This document shows positions 43,809 through 54,167 of a stretch of DNA of 62,308 nt, in pieces. Both the position numbers and the translations under genes were made by a program. Numbering within the stretch: position 1 is the stretch's first letter; each line of letters starts with the position of its first letter. The DNA is from Gammaproteobacteria bacterium (GTDB taxonomy: Bacteria > Pseudomonadota > Gammaproteobacteria > Steroidobacterales > GCA-2729495): assembly GCA_030426355.1 (NCBI GenBank), contig JAUHYQ010000007.1, forward strand, positions 1 through 62,308, in the 5' to 3' direction. The notes beneath the pieces are model-generated. The model had not been told where the DNA came from, searched no databases, and saw nothing but the letters and a program-made list of their open reading frames with translations.

Positions 43809-45289
43809 ACGGACGCGCAAGTTATGGCCTGGCAACACTGGCCGGTGCCGCGCTGGTATTGTCGTTCGCCCCGTTTTCGTTCCCCTGGTTGGCACCGCTG
43901 TGTATCGCCGCGTTCATCGCTCTGCTGGCGCATGCTGATCCGCGCACTGCGGCGCTGCGATCACTGTGCTTTGGATTGGGATTGTTCGCTGCCGGTACTT
44001 ACTGGTTGTACGTCAGCCTGAATGTCATGGGCGGTTTGTGGCCGCCGGTCGCCGTGTTGCTGATGCTGTGCATGATTCTGGCGAACACCGCATTCATTGT
44101 AGTTGCGGGTTACACGACGGTGCGTCTGACGCCGCACTCCGGCCATTGGTATCGCCCGGTGGTGGTCTTTCCGGCAGTCTGGGTGGTGTTCGAATGGGCG
44201 CGCGGCTGGGTGTTTACCGGCTTCCCTTTCCTGAGTATTGGCTACGGTCAGGTTGAAACGCCGCTGGGCGCACTGGCACCTGTGACGGGTGTTTACGGTG
44301 TTAGCTGGCTAACGGTGCTAATCGGCGGGCTTATATATGCATCTGTGCGGGGCACATTGCGGAGTCGTGTTGCCGTGATATTTGCAGTGGTCGCGTTGCT
44401 GGCGGTTTTACAAACCCAGAACGGGCGCTACTGGACGAGCGATAGCGGACGCGACTTTAAAGTCGGTCTGGTGCAGGGTGCGGTCCCGCAGCAAGTGAAA
44501 TGGGCCGCCGCGCAATTACAACCCACGCTGGATCTCTACCTGCGGTTAAGCCTTGAAATGCAAAACCGTGATCTGATTGTCTGGCCGGAAGCGGCCATTC
44601 CAGCGTTACCGTTTGAAGTGTCCGACTATGCCGCTCAGGTTAACGAAGAAATGAGGGCACGCGATACACAGCTTTTTACCGGCATCCTGAACTACGACGT
44701 TGAGCGGGGTGAGTATGCCAATACCTTATGGGCTCTTGGTGCAGAGCCCGGCCTTTATCGCAAGCGGCATCTGGTCATGTTCGGCGAATATTTTCCATTG
44801 CCGGATTTTGCCCGCCGCTGGCTGCGTATTATGAATTTGCCGTCGGAAAATATTGCGCCCGGGCCGCGCTGGCAGGAACCATTGCTGGCGAAGGGAGTTC
44901 CGGTGGCCGCTACCATTTGCTGGGAACTCGCGTTTGGGTCGGAACAAATCGATTTTTTGCCGCGCGCGGAGTTGTTGGTAAACGTCAGCAACGATGCCTG
45001 GTTCGGCGATACCATCATGCCGCATCAGCATCTGCAAATTGGACAGATGCGCGCTCGCGAAACCGGCCGGTTCTTGCTGCGCGCTACCAACAGCGGCATT
45101 ACTGCGGTGGTGAATCCCCTTGGCAAGGTGGAGCAAACGATCCCGCAGTTCGTCCCCGGCGTGCTTGAAGCGACAGTGCGGCCGCATACCGGCGCAACGC
45201 CGTACGTGAAAGTTGGCAACTGGCCCGTCATCAGTCTTGCCGTGTTATTTCTGCTGGCCCCGGCCCTGAAGCTGCGGCGAAGTTATTAG
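43805..45289 (+). CDS. lnt: Apolipoprotein N-acyltransferase
   Basis: A 494-residue inner-membrane enzyme that adds the third acyl chain to lipoproteins. Six or more N-terminal helices (1-200) precede a nitrilase domain. The catalytic residues can be located as Glu in W-P-E-A-A-I-P, Lys in Y-R-K-R-H-L-V-M-F-G-E-Y and Cys in T-I-C-W-E, the Glu-Lys-Cys triad. A last membrane helix ends the protein. GTG start overlapping corC. Confidence 0.97.
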   Translation: MNGRASYGLATLAGAALVLSFAPFSFPWLAPLCIAAFIALLAHADPRTAALRSLCFGLGLFAAGTYWLYVSLNVMGGLWPPVAVLLMLCMILANTAFIVVAGYTTVRLTPHSGHWYRPVVVFPAVWVVFEWARGWVFTGFPFLSIGYGQVETPLGALAPVTGVYGVSWLTVLIGGLIYASVRGTLRSRVAVIFAVVALLAVLQTQNGRYWTSDSGRDFKVGLVQGAVPQQVKWAAAQLQPTLDLYLRLSLEMQNRDLIVWPEAAIPALPFEVSDYAAQVNEEMRARDTQLFTGILNYDVERGEYANTLWALGAEPGLYRKRHLVMFGEYFPLPDFARRWLRIMNLPSENIAPGPRWQEPLLAKGVPVAATICWELAFGSEQIDFLPRAELLVNVSNDAWFGDTIMPHQHLQIGQMRARETGRFLLRATNSGITAVVNPLGKVEQTIPQFVPGVLEATVRPHTGATPYVKVGNWPVISLAVLFLLAPALKLRRSY

Positions 45290-45370
45290 GCCGGCCCCCT
45301 AAAGCGCCATGCCGTGGCGCGCGCGCTGGTGTATCCTAGCCCGCCTTGTGAAATTGCCCGGAGACAGCCG

Positions 45371-47827
45371 GTGAGTGCGGCACCCTACAACCCAACGGAA
45401 ATTGAAAAAGCTGCCCAAGAGTTCTGGGACAGCAATGGCTGCTTTACGGCGGTTGAAGAAACCGACAAGGAAAAGTTTTATTGCCTGAGCATGTTTCCTT
45501 ATCCGAGTGGTCGCCTGCACATGGGGCATGTGCGGAATTACACCATCGGTGATGTGGTCTCGCGTTATCAGCGTATGCTGGGCAAAAACGTCATGCAGCC
45601 GATGGGCTGGGACGCTTTCGGTCTGCCAGCTGAAGGTGCCGCACTGAAGCACGGTCTGCCGCCGGCGAGGTGGACACGAGAGAACATCGACTATATGCGT
45701 GGCCAGTTGCGCAGCCTTGGTTTTGCGTACGACTGGAAACGCGAGTTGGCCACCTGCGACAAAGATTATTACCGCTGGGAGCAGTGGTTTTTTACCCGTC
45801 TGTTCGATAAAGGGCTGGCCTATAAAAAGATGGCAGTGGTGAACTGGGATCCGGTCGATCAGACGGTACTTGCCAATGAGCAGGTCATTGATGGCCGCGG
45901 CTGGCGCTCGGGCGCGCTGGTTGAGCGCCGCGAGATCCCGCAGTGGTTTCTGAGAATCACCGATTATGCGGATGAATTATTGCACGACCTTGACGATTTG
46001 GATTGGCCTGAGCCCGTCAAAATCATGCAACGCAACTGGATTGGCCGCTCTGAAGGCCTGGAAATGGATTTCGGTATCGAAGGCCGTGACGACAAACTGC
46101 GCATCTATACAACACGTCCCGATACCTTGCTGGGCGTCAGTTACATGGCGGTTGCTGCCGAGCACCCGCTGGCCGTTGCGGCGGCGAAAGACAAGCCTGA
46201 GCTGAAGGCCTTTCTGGCCGAATGCCAGCAGAGTGGTGTGTCAGAAGCCGTAGTGGAAACCATGGACAAGAAGGGCATGGCGCTGGGCATTAACGCAGTG
46301 CACCCGATCAGCGGCGAACCGATTCCTGTCTGGGTCGCAAACTTTGTGTTGATGGGCTACGGCACAGGCGCGGTGATGGCCGTGCCGGCCCATGATCAGC
46401 GAGACTACGAATTCGCCGGTGCATACGGACTGCCCGTGCGTCAGGTCATAGCGCCGGCTGACGATGTCAATGGCTGTGATCTCGCGGAGCAGGCGTTTGT
46501 AGAAAAAGGCGTGCTGGTCAATTCCGGAAAATATGACGGGCTTAACTCGGCAGAGGCTTTTGACGCCATCGCTGACGATCTGGAGGCAGCCGGCGTGGGC
46601 CGCCGCCGCGTGAACTTTCGTCTGCGTGACTGGTTGATTTCCCGGCAACGATACTGGGGTGCACCCATCCCCATGATCGAAACCGACGGCCAACTGCGTG
46701 CGGTGGCCGATGAGGATCTGCCCGTGGTTCTGCCGGAGAACGTGACGCTGGATGGAGCCGGCTCGCCGCTGACGACCATGCCCGAATTTCTGGATACGGT
46801 GGATTCCGCCACGGGTAAAGCAGCGCGGCGCGAGACAGATACCTTTGACACCTTTATGGAGTCGTCGTGGTACTACGCTCGATTTTGTTGCCCTGATGCC
46901 GCCGATCGAATGCTTGATGAGCGGGCAAATCACTGGTTGCCAGTTGATCTCTATATAGGCGGTATCGAGCATGCGATTTTGCATCTGCTGTACGCGCGCT
47001 TTTTTCACAAGCTGCTGCGCGATGCCGGCCTGGTGGAATCAGATGAACCGTTCAAGCGGTTACTGACGCAGGGGATGGTGCTTAAAGACGGGGCCAAAAT
47101 GTCCAAGTCGCTGGGCAACACCGTCGATCCCGAAGAATTGATTAATCAGTATGGCGCGGACACGGTGCGACTGTTTGTCATGTTTGCGGCACCACCCGAA
47201 CAGTCACTCGAGTGGTCTGATGAGGGCGTGAAAGGCGCGTATCGCTTTCTGCGGCGACTTTGGGATCGCGTGCAGGTGCATGCCTCCGTCGGCGTGATGC
47301 CTGGACAACGCCCGGATCAGCAAACCCTGCAGGGTGCGCAGAAAGAACTGCGCCGCAGGGTGCACGACACCATCGCCAAGGTAAGCGACGATGTCGGCAG
47401 ACGCTATACCTTTAATACGGCCATTGCGGCGACCATGGAGTTGGTCAACGCGGTCACTCGCTACGAGGTGTCTGACGACAGTGATCGGGTGCTGGTGCAA
47501 GAGGCGCTGGAGAGTATTGTGCTGCTGCTGGCGCCCATCGTGCCGCATCTGGCGCACGCGTTATGGTTGCAACTTGGGCATAGCCAGCCGGTGATTGATG
47601 CGGCCTGGCCGTCGGCCGACGAGGCAGCACGCGCGGCTGACAGCATTACCCTGGTCGTGCAGGTCAACGGCAAACTGCGTGCTCGTATTGAGCTGGATCC
47701 GGAGACGCCCAAAGATGTTGTCGAGGCAACAGCCCTTGCCGATGAAAATGTGCAACGTTTTATAGCCGATAAAGAAATTCGGAAAATTATCGTGGTGCCG
47801 GGGAAGCTGGTTAATGTCGTGGTTTGA
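45371..47827 (+). CDS. leuS: Leucyl-tRNA synthetase
   Basis: An 818-residue class I synthetase. HIGH motif [11 protein letters not shown] near residue 40, a CP1 editing domain with T-T-R-P-D-T, and K-M-S-K-S in [12 protein letters not shown] near 580. The start chosen is GTG at 45371 with GGAGAC upstream, giving [13 protein letters not shown], the family N-terminus; an ATG further left is in non-homologous sequence. Overlaps lptE by 14 bp. Confidence 0.97.
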   Translation: MSAAPYNPTEIEKAAQEFWDSNGCFTAVEETDKEKFYCLSMFPYPSGRLHMGHVRNYTIGDVVSRYQRMLGKNVMQPMGWDAFGLPAEGAALKHGLPPARWTRENIDYMRGQLRSLGFAYDWKRELATCDKDYYRWEQWFFTRLFDKGLAYKKMAVVNWDPVDQTVLANEQVIDGRGWRSGALVERREIPQWFLRITDYADELLHDLDDLDWPEPVKIMQRNWIGRSEGLEMDFGIEGRDDKLRIYTTRPDTLLGVSYMAVAAEHPLAVAAAKDKPELKAFLAECQQSGVSEAVVETMDKKGMALGINAVHPISGEPIPVWVANFVLMGYGTGAVMAVPAHDQRDYEFAGAYGLPVRQVIAPADDVNGCDLAEQAFVEKGVLVNSGKYDGLNSAEAFDAIADDLEAAGVGRRRVNFRLRDWLISRQRYWGAPIPMIETDGQLRAVADEDLPVVLPENVTLDGAGSPLTTMPEFLDTVDSATGKAARRETDTFDTFMESSWYYARFCCPDAADRMLDERANHWLPVDLYIGGIEHAILHLLYARFFHKLLRDAGLVESDEPFKRLLTQGMVLKDGAKMSKSLGNTVDPEELINQYGADTVRLFVMFAAPPEQSLEWSDEGVKGAYRFLRRLWDRVQVHASVGVMPGQRPDQQTLQGAQKELRRRVHDTIAKVSDDVGRRYTFNTAIAATMELVNAVTRYEVSDDSDRVLVQEALESIVLLLAPIVPHLAHALWLQLGHSQPVIDAAWPSADEAARAADSITLVVQVNGKLRARIELDPETPKDVVEATALADENVQRFIADKEIRKIIVVPGKLVNVVV

Positions 47828-48311
47828 TCGCTTGCATCGTTTATTGCTGTTGTCAGTCATTGCTGCGGCAGTAACTGCATGCGGGTTCCGGTTGCAAGGC
47901 GTGGTTACGTACCCGGAATTCATGGCAGCAACGTATCTCGAAGCCAGTGACCGTTACACTCCGTTTTATCGCGGGCTGGAGGAGTCACTGGAACGTGGCG
48001 GCGTGGACATCGTGGATTCGGTCGTGGCCGCGGGAGCTGTTATTCGAATAGAAGAGGACCGTAGCGGCCAGAAAGTGCTCACGGTTTCCGGTCGCAATGT
48101 ACCTACCGAATATGACGTGTACTATTCAGTGACTTATTCCGTCTGGCATGACGGTGTGGAAGTTCTGCCATCGACTACGCTGGTTAAGCGTCAGGACTAC
48201 ACTTACGACCCCACGCTCGTGCTGGGCAAGAACCGGGAGGAGCAGGAGTTGCGCGAAGCCATTGCAGCCGAATTGGTGCGTCGGGTACGCCAGCGGTTGT
48301 CGCGACTCTAG
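47814..48311 (+). CDS. lptE: LPS-assembly lipoprotein LptE
   Basis: A 165-residue outer-membrane lipoprotein. Lipobox V-T-A-C at Cys23 followed by G-F-R-L-Q-G, the standard LptE start; the C-terminal helix [19 protein letters not shown] also fits. It plugs LptD and helps insert lipopolysaccharide at the cell surface. Located directly behind leuS as in many gammaproteobacteria, but here the usual next gene, holA, is displaced by 3.7 kb. Confidence 0.93.
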   Translation: MSWFDRLHRLLLLSVIAAAVTACGFRLQGVVTYPEFMAATYLEASDRYTPFYRGLEESLERGGVDIVDSVVAAGAVIRIEEDRSGQKVLTVSGRNVPTEYDVYYSVTYSVWHDGVEVLPSTTLVKRQDYTYDPTLVLGKNREEQELREAIAAELVRRVRQRLSRL

Positions 48312-48317
48312 ATTGTT

Positions 48318-48992
48318 ATGCAAAAAGTTCTGCTGCGTTATCTGGCTTATACCTTTGCCGTTTTTCTGGGCATGACACTGATCATTGCCATTGTTTCACG
48401 TACACCGGGCGGTCTGGGTTTTGATCGCGCGGTAGCGGGTATTGGCCGCCGTACCAGTGAGTTTTCGCCTGTTGAGCTCATGCAGGATGTTTTGCTTTTA
48501 TTTTCTGCCGCGGGCTTCGCCTGGGTTGCCGGGCGTGATCGTCTGCGCCGGCCGATGGCGATTTCGCTGACCTTTCTGATGCTGGGGTGTCTGGTCCGCG
48601 AGCTGGATTTTTTCCTGGACTATTATGTTGTCGATAACCTGTGGCAGGTGCTGTTTGCTCTGCTCATATCGTTTGCGCTGGTCTACGGTATCCGGCATCG
48701 TTCCGGGCTTCTGCAGGGTTGGAAACGCTCCTGGCCATCTGCCGGCCTGGCCCTGATTATGGGTGGCTTCATAGTAGTCGTGCCGTTTGCTCAACTCGTT
48801 GGCCACGGGGCGTTGTGGGAGGGCATCCTCGGTGATAACTATGTGCGTGTCGTCAAGGTGGCAGCCGAGGAGTTTGCTGAACTTGGTGGTTATGTGCTCA
48901 TTGCTGTTGGCACCGTCGAATTTTTATATGCATGGTCGCGGCTACCGCGAAAACGCAACCCGAAGCGCAAGTCGAAAGCGGTGCAGAATTAG
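48318..48992 (+). CDS. Unknown six-helix membrane protein
   Basis: A 224-residue polytopic protein with about six hydrophobic segments (about 8-26, 55-70, 80-95, 105-122, 140-162, 190-208) and a very basic tail ([10 protein letters not shown]). The first loop reads [28 protein letters not shown] and a conserved-looking [13 protein letters not shown] follows helix 3. I do not recognise the family. It follows lptE by 6 bp and its stop overlaps the convergent hisI stop by four bases. Confidence 0.8.
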   Translation: MQKVLLRYLAYTFAVFLGMTLIIAIVSRTPGGLGFDRAVAGIGRRTSEFSPVELMQDVLLLFSAAGFAWVAGRDRLRRPMAISLTFLMLGCLVRELDFFLDYYVVDNLWQVLFALLISFALVYGIRHRSGLLQGWKRSWPSAGLALIMGGFIVVVPFAQLVGHGALWEGILGDNYVRVVKVAAEEFAELGGYVLIAVGTVEFLYAWSRLPRKRNPKRKSKAVQN

Positions 48993-49477
48993 AGCTTGGT
49001 CGGATTAGGCACGCCCGGATACATTTCTTCCGGGTCGAATACTTTTTCGTGTTCGGTGAATTCCAGCGGCAGTGGCCCTGCAGCATCCGCTGCTGCGGCA
49101 CCGGTGGGTACCGTGCGGTAAAAACAAGAGCGATACCCGACATGGCAACTGGCACCGCCAGCCACGTCAACGCGCAGCCAGACGCAGTCCTGATCATCAT
49201 CAATCTTGAGCTCGCGAACGGCTTGTGTCAGCCCGCTGGTGGCACCCTTGTGCCAGATCGCTTGCCGACTGCGGCTAAAGTAATGCGCTTCACCGGTCAG
49301 GATGGTCAGGCGCAGGGCCTCGGCATTCATGTAGCCGTGCATCAGTAGTTCACCTGACGTGAAATCCGTGGTCACGGCGGGAATCAGGCCATTGGCATCG
49401 AATTTCGGTGCCAGCGTGGTGCCTTCTTCAACCTGTTCGACCGTTTCGCGCGGCCCGAAAATGTCTTTTGAATCCAA
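48989..49477 (-). CDS. hisI: Phosphoribosyl-AMP cyclohydrolase (HisI-type)
   Basis: A 162-residue enzyme of histidine biosynthesis that opens the ring of phosphoribosyl-AMP. Motifs: [21 protein letters not shown], the metal motif D-D-D-Q-D-C and [13 protein letters not shown]. The Cys follows the Asp cluster instead of sitting within it (D-C-D-x-D is common). No ATG lies near the family start; I chose TTG at 49477 ([11 protein letters not shown]), with AGAGAG upstream. A start at 49552 would run into the cysS region. It stands alone, outside any his operon. Confidence 0.88.
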   Translation of the reverse strand: MDSKDIFGPRETVEQVEEGTTLAPKFDANGLIPAVTTDFTSGELLMHGYMNAEALRLTILTGEAHYFSRSRQAIWHKGATSGLTQAVRELKIDDDQDCVWLRVDVAGGASCHVGYRSCFYRTVPTGAAAADAAGPLPLEFTEHEKVFDPEEMYPGVPNPTKL

Positions 49478-49618
49478 CTTCTTGTTCTCTCTGCGGAAAT
49501 GCCCGGCGCGCGAGCACCGGGGGCGGATTATACCCGCAAAACCACGTATCATACCCCGCTGATTTCGCTACTGATTTCTCGTTTATCTACTTGTTTGTTA
49601 AAAAAACCGGACGCTGCA

Positions 49619-50995
49619 GTGAGCCTGACGCTATACAACACCCTGACCCGCGCTAAAGAGACTTTTGAGCCGCTTACCCCCGGCCAGGTATCCGTCTATG
49701 TTTGCGGGCCTACGGTTTACAATCGGCCGCACATTGGCAATGCTCGTCCAGCCGTCGTTTTCGACGTTATGGTCCGCTATCTGCGGTTGCGCTATGACGT
49801 AACTTACGTGCGCAACATCACCGATGTGGACGACAAGATCAACGCTGCGGCAGAGGCCAGCGGCGAATCCATCGCGACCGTTGCCGCGCGACACATTGAT
49901 CATTACCACGCCGATATGGACGCGCTGGGTGTGCGACCGCCGGACGTGGAGCCGCACGCGACCCATCATCTGGCCGAAATGATTGCCATGATCACTAATC
50001 TGATCGACACCGGGCATGCTTACGCAGCACAGGGGCACGTGTTATTCAGGGTGTCTTCCTTCGCCGGCTACGGCCAGCTGTCGCGCCGTGATCGCAGGCA
50101 GCTAATTGATGGCGCGCGGGTAGAAGTGGCTCCTTACAAGGAGGATGCCGGCGACTTTGTCTTATGGAAGCCCTCATCGGCGGACCAACCCGGTTGGGAC
50201 AGTCCCTGGGGTCGCGGCAGGCCAGGGTGGCACATCGAATGCTCGGCGATGGCAGAAAAACATCTGGGCCGCAGTATTGATATACACGGTGGCGGCAACG
50301 ACTTGATATTTCCGCATCATGAAAACGAAATTGCGCAGAGCACCTGCGCGCATAACGGCGAAGTGTTTGCGCGTTACTGGGTGCACAACGGTTTTGTTAA
50401 CGTTGATCACACCAAGATGTCCAAGTCGCTTGGCAATGTGGTGCTGGTGCACGATTTGCTGCAGGACACGCCCGGTGAAGTCGTGCGTCTGGCACTGCTG
50501 ACTGCGCATTACCGTCAGCCGCTGGATTGGTCGGATGATGTGCTGACAGAGTCGCGACGCAAGCTTGGCCGACTGTATAACGCGCTGCGCAAGGTCAGCG
50601 GTTGGGAGCAGGATTGGCAGGAGGAAGCGCTTGATGCCGATTTTGTTGCGGCACTGGATGACGACCTGAACACACCACGGGCTCTGGCGGCATTGTTTGC
50701 ACTGGCGCGCGAAATTAATCGTGACGGCCCGGCGGCGGTAACGGCAGCAAAGCGGCTGCGCGTCAGCGCCGCTGTGCTGGGGTTGCTTGAGGGCGATCCG
50801 GCAGCATGGTCGGTGTCGGCCGACAATGACGGCCCTGACGCGGAGCACGTGGAAGCGCTATTGCGGCAACGTACCCAGGCGCGCGCCGAGAAAAATTTTG
50901 CGGAAGCTGACCGCATACGCGATGAACTGACCCGCATGGGCGTGGTGATTGAGGACAGCGCCGACGGCCCGCAGTGGCGACTGGCGGGAGACTGA
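49619..50995 (+). CDS. cysS: Cysteinyl-tRNA synthetase
   Basis: A 458-residue class I synthetase, close to the 461 of E. coli. C-G-P-T-V-Y-N-R-P-H-I-G-N-A-R carries a zinc Cys and the HIGH motif; further ligands are in H-I-E-C-S and H-H-E-N-E; K-M-S-K-S occurs in T-K-M-S-K-S-L-G-N. The GTG at 49619 (MSLTLYNTLTRAKE) is the family start, though its ribosome-binding site is weak. Stop is 2 bp before sufE. Confidence 0.97.
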   Translation: MSLTLYNTLTRAKETFEPLTPGQVSVYVCGPTVYNRPHIGNARPAVVFDVMVRYLRLRYDVTYVRNITDVDDKINAAAEASGESIATVAARHIDHYHADMDALGVRPPDVEPHATHHLAEMIAMITNLIDTGHAYAAQGHVLFRVSSFAGYGQLSRRDRRQLIDGARVEVAPYKEDAGDFVLWKPSSADQPGWDSPWGRGRPGWHIECSAMAEKHLGRSIDIHGGGNDLIFPHHENEIAQSTCAHNGEVFARYWVHNGFVNVDHTKMSKSLGNVVLVHDLLQDTPGEVVRLALLTAHYRQPLDWSDDVLTESRRKLGRLYNALRKVSGWEQDWQEEALDADFVAALDDDLNTPRALAALFALAREINRDGPAAVTAAKRLRVSAAVLGLLEGDPAAWSVSADNDGPDAEHVEALLRQRTQARAEKNFAEADRIRDELTRMGVVIEDSADGPQWRLAGD

Positions 50996-50997
50996 GC

Positions 50998-51429
50998 ATG
51001 ACCGGCATTGCCCAGGCTCAGGCCGAGCTGATCGAAGAGTTCCAGATGTTCGACAACTGGCTGGACAAGTATCAGTACCTGATTGATTTAGGCCGCAAGC
51101 TGCCCGCTTTTCCCGAGCAATACAAAACGGAAGAATTTCGTTTGCACGGCTGTCAGTCGCAGGTGTGGTTACGCCCCATTGAATCGTCACCCGCCGGGTC
51201 GCCGCAAAAAATTGAGTTTGAGGCCACCAGTGATTCAGCAATTGTGTCCGGGCTGATTGCCGTGCTGATGCGCGTGTACAACAGTCGCACGCCACAGGAA
51301 ATTGTTGCCACCGCCCCGGACTTTATCGGTGCCATCGGTCTGGACGAGCACCTCAGCCCCACCCGCAGTAACGGCTTGCACGCCATGATCGACGCTATTC
51401 GCGGACACGCAGCCCGGTGCGCTGGCTGA
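50998..51429 (+). CDS. sufE: SufE-family cysteine desulfuration protein
   Basis: A 143-residue sulfur acceptor. The reactive Cys is Cys52 in L-H-G-C-Q-S-Q-V-W, and the [12 protein letters not shown] motif is at the end. It takes persulfide sulfur from a SufS/CsdA-type desulfurase for Fe-S cluster assembly. No desulfurase gene is adjacent. It is packed between cysS (2 bp) and yidD (13-bp overlap), so it is in their transcript. Confidence 0.94.
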   Translation: MTGIAQAQAELIEEFQMFDNWLDKYQYLIDLGRKLPAFPEQYKTEEFRLHGCQSQVWLRPIESSPAGSPQKIEFEATSDSAIVSGLIAVLMRVYNSRTPQEIVATAPDFIGAIGLDEHLSPTRSNGLHAMIDAIRGHAARCAG

Positions 51430-51704
51430 TCCGCTTTTACCGACGCTGGCTGTCGCCGGTGCTGCCGCCGCGCTGCCGCTACCATCCCACCTGTTCAGCC
51501 TACGCTGAAGAGGCCATTGACCGTTATGGCGCCTTACGAGGCAGTTGGCTGGCCGCGCGCCGGATCGGGCGCTGTCAGCCTTTCGGCGGAAGTGGCTACG
51601 ACCCGGTGCCCGAAGTCTACCGCTGGTGGGGGCGGGTGCCTGTGGGCCCGCACACCCTGGATCAAAGTGATGCTGACAATTCGGATCGTCCCGGTGTCGG
51701 GTAG
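51417..51704 (+). CDS. yidD: Membrane protein insertion efficiency factor YidD
   Basis: A 95-residue protein with the family core [15 protein letters not shown] and [15 protein letters not shown]. An amphipathic N-terminus ([13 protein letters not shown]) associates with the inner membrane and supports YidC-dependent insertion. GTG start inside the sufE end. In most bacteria yidD lies between rnpA and yidC near the origin, so this position is unusual. The C-terminal 20 residues are variable. Confidence 0.93.
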   Translation: MRWLIRFYRRWLSPVLPPRCRYHPTCSAYAEEAIDRYGALRGSWLAARRIGRCQPFGGSGYDPVPEVYRWWGRVPVGPHTLDQSDADNSDRPGVG

Positions 51705-51750
51705 AATAGGCCTCTGAATCGCGCGAGACGATATTGATCAGGAGGCGCTG

Positions 51751-52023
51751 ATGCCCGCCAAACTCAGCGGAAGACTGCTGGAAATACTTTGTTGCCCTAT
51801 TACACGCCGTCCTTTGCAGCGGTTGGATGAGGTGGCGCTAGAACGTGTCAATAAAGCAATTGAGTCGGGTTCGGTCAGAAATCATGGCGGCATTGAGATT
51901 CGTGAACCTCTGGAGCAGGCGCTGGTGACCACCGAGGGCGACCTTGTGTATCCGGTGCGCGCAGGCGTGCCCATATTGTTCGAAGAAGAGTGCATACACT
52001 GGGCGGCTTACAAATCCTTGTGA
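51751..52023 (+). CDS. Trm112-family small protein, zinc ligands mostly lost
   Basis: A 90-residue protein with AGGAGG upstream. L-L-E-I-L-C-C-P-I-T and G-D-L-V-Y-P-V-R-A-G-V-P-I-L place it in the Trm112/YcaR family. Only the first Cys pair region remains; the second C-x-x-C, normally before the Y-P-V-R segment, is absent, and a helical insert (residues about 28-55) is present. Trm112 proteins activate methyltransferases in eukaryotes and archaea; the bacterial role is unclear. Its stop overlaps the GTG of holA. Confidence 0.85.
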   Translation: MPAKLSGRLLEILCCPITRRPLQRLDEVALERVNKAIESGSVRNHGGIEIREPLEQALVTTEGDLVYPVRAGVPILFEEECIHWAAYKSL

Positions 52024-53060
52024 AGTTGCGTTCCGACAAACTGGCAGATCATTTATCGGCAGCTAAAGGCCTCGCGCCCGTCTACGTCATTTGCGGTGAT
52101 GACCCGCTGATGACGGGTGAGTACGCCGATGCAATAAGGCGCGCGGCGCGCACACAGGGCTTTACCGAGCGTGAGTCGCATGCGGTGACGAACGCCAATC
52201 AGTTTGACTGGCAACTGTGTTTTGCCGGTCTCGATAACCTGTCACTTTTTGCCAGCCGCAAGATATTTGAACTGCGCATTCCCAACGGTAAGCCGGGTCG
52301 GGAAGGCGGTGCGGCGCTGACCGATATGGCGCTCAGTCCGGCAGCCGACACGTTGTACCTGATTCACCTGCCGAAACTCGACAAGCGCAGCAAGACCGCT
52401 AAGTGGGCCACCAGTCTGGAAAGAGCCGGCGTCTGGATAGACGTGTGGGATCCGGAAGCTGCCGAGTTGCCCGGTTGGCTTAGCATGCGTGCTACGCGAG
52501 TCGGCTTGACGCTTGATCGGGAGGCAGCAGTGGTGCTGGCTGCGCGCACCGAGGGTAACTTGCTCGCAGCTCAGCAGGAGCTTGATCGCCTGGCGTTGCT
52601 GATGCCCGGCGCGGCTGTCACTGCCGGGCAGATAGCGGACAGTGTTGCAGACGGAGCGCGCTTCAATGTCTTTCAGTTAGCCGAAGCAGCTGTAGGGCAG
52701 GACGTTAAGCGTGCATTGAGAATACTGTTTGGCTTGCGGCGTGAAGGTACCGCCGACGCGTTGATTTGCTGGGCGTTGACGCGTGAGGCATCGACGCTGG
52801 TCAATGTATGGATGGAATTGCAAACGGGCAATCAGTCAGCCGCGGCGTTCAAAAAATGCGGTATCTGGAATGCGCGGCAACCGGCTTACAATCGGGCGCT
52901 GCGAGCGCATTCGGAAGCATCGGTGAGGCGTTTGGCTCGATGTGCCGGCGAAACGGACAGAACCGTCAAGGGTGCCCGCTACGGTTCATCATGGGGTGCG
53001 TTGCTGGAACTGGTGTTGCGCATGGCACAGCCACGCAATCCGGTGCTGGTGAGTAACTGA
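52020..53060 (+). CDS. holA: DNA polymerase III delta subunit
   Basis: A 346-residue clamp-loader subunit that opens the sliding clamp. Features: L-A-P-V-Y-V-I-C-G-D-D-P-L near the start, then an AAA+-like core without a Walker A motif, E-G-N-L-L-A-A-Q-Q-E-L-D-R-L and the C-terminal collar helices. The start is GTG at 52020 overlapping the stop of the Trm112-like gene (GTGA). Followed by nadD as in most gammaproteobacteria. Confidence 0.93.
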   Translation: MKLRSDKLADHLSAAKGLAPVYVICGDDPLMTGEYADAIRRAARTQGFTERESHAVTNANQFDWQLCFAGLDNLSLFASRKIFELRIPNGKPGREGGAALTDMALSPAADTLYLIHLPKLDKRSKTAKWATSLERAGVWIDVWDPEAAELPGWLSMRATRVGLTLDREAAVVLAARTEGNLLAAQQELDRLALLMPGAAVTAGQIADSVADGARFNVFQLAEAAVGQDVKRALRILFGLRREGTADALICWALTREASTLVNVWMELQTGNQSAAAFKKCGIWNARQPAYNRALRAHSEASVRRLARCAGETDRTVKGARYGSSWGALLELVLRMAQPRNPVLVSN

Positions 53061-53095
53061 GTGGGTCATCAGCGATACGGTGCCGAGGTGGGCGC

Positions 53096-53770
53096 ATGAC
53101 GACTAATGGCCCGCTGGCAATTATGGGCGGTGCATTTGATCCCGTGCACTACGGGCATTTGCGCACGGCTGCGGAACTCCGATCGCACTATAGTCTTGGT
53201 GAAGTGCGGTTCGTGCCGTCCGCTAATCCGCCGCACCGGCCGCCGCATATTGCCGGCGGAGAAACCCGAACAGCCATGCTGAATGCTGCTTTGCAGGGCA
53301 TGCAGTGGTGCAGCGTGGACACGCGCGAGCTGCAACGTGAGGGCCCGTCGTGGAGCGTTTTGACCCTTGAAGAGCTGCGGGCGGAAGAAAATGATCGCAG
53401 CTTGTGTATGATTCTGGGCATGGATGCATTTCTCTCGCTAGGGAGCTGGCATCGATGGGAAGAACTGCCCCGTCTGGCCCACCTGCTGGTGGCGCATCGA
53501 CCGGGTTGGCAACCCCCGCAATCGGGCGAGCTGGGCGAATTCGTAAGCGAACATCTGTGCACGGATGTTGCCGATTTGCACGCGACGCCTTCCGGCTGCC
53601 TGTTTATCCACGAAGTGACCCAACTGGAGATTTCTTCTTCGGCTATTCGGGCGCTCGTGGCGGACGGACAGTCTGCTGATTTTTTGCTGCCTGATGCAGC
53701 GCTGAGTATTGCAATCGAGTCCGGTTGCTACTCCGGTCACCCCAAACAGGAGAAGAGCACTTATGCATAG
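53096..53770 (+). CDS. nadD: Nicotinate-nucleotide adenylyltransferase
   Basis: A 224-residue nucleotidyltransferase of NAD synthesis. G-G-A-F-D-P-V-H-Y-G-H holds the adenylate-binding H-x-G-H motif, and I-S-S-S-A-I-R the second phosphate-binding motif. Converts nicotinate mononucleotide and ATP to deamido-NAD. Overlaps rsfS by 8 bp. Confidence 0.96.
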   Translation: MTTNGPLAIMGGAFDPVHYGHLRTAAELRSHYSLGEVRFVPSANPPHRPPHIAGGETRTAMLNAALQGMQWCSVDTRELQREGPSWSVLTLEELRAEENDRSLCMILGMDAFLSLGSWHRWEELPRLAHLLVAHRPGWQPPQSGELGEFVSEHLCTDVADLHATPSGCLFIHEVTQLEISSSAIRALVADGQSADFLLPDAALSIAIESGCYSGHPKQEKSTYA

Positions 53771-54116
53771 CGAGGACTTGCTGGAACTCGCACAAACATC
53801 GCTCGAAGATTTAAAGGCTCGTGATGTCCGTGTATTCGATGTCCGCGATATGACATCAGTCACGGATTATTTTTTGCTCGCGAGCGGCACGTCTGATCGC
53901 CACGTGCGTTCTTTGTCCGACAAGTTGATACAAAACGTAAAGCAGGCGGGATACACGCCGCTGGGGGTCGAAGGTCAGGAGGCCGGTGAGTGGGTGCTCA
54001 TCGATCTTAACGATGTCGTGGTACACGTGATGCAGCCCCGCACCCGCGAGTTCTACAAGCTTGAAGACCTGTGGACGATGCGACCGGTCGTTGAACGGGA
54101 GTCCGCCGGTAACTGA
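53763..54116 (+). CDS. rsfS: Ribosomal silencing factor RsfS
   Basis: A 117-residue protein of the RsfS/Iojap family. D-M-T-S-V-T-D-Y-F-L-L-A-S-G-T-S and E-G-Q-E-A-G-E-W-V-L-I-D are diagnostic. It binds L14 on the large subunit and blocks subunit joining in slow growth. The ATG with AGGAG upstream was chosen (MHSEDLLEL); a longer frame lies within nadD. Confidence 0.96.
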   Translation: MHSEDLLELAQTSLEDLKARDVRVFDVRDMTSVTDYFLLASGTSDRHVRSLSDKLIQNVKQAGYTPLGVEGQEAGEWVLIDLNDVVVHVMQPRTREFYKLEDLWTMRPVVERESAGN

Positions 54117-54167
54117 CCGCTTGCCTTTCGCGAAGGGCCTGTCCAGTTTTTACGGCGTGGAAAAGCT

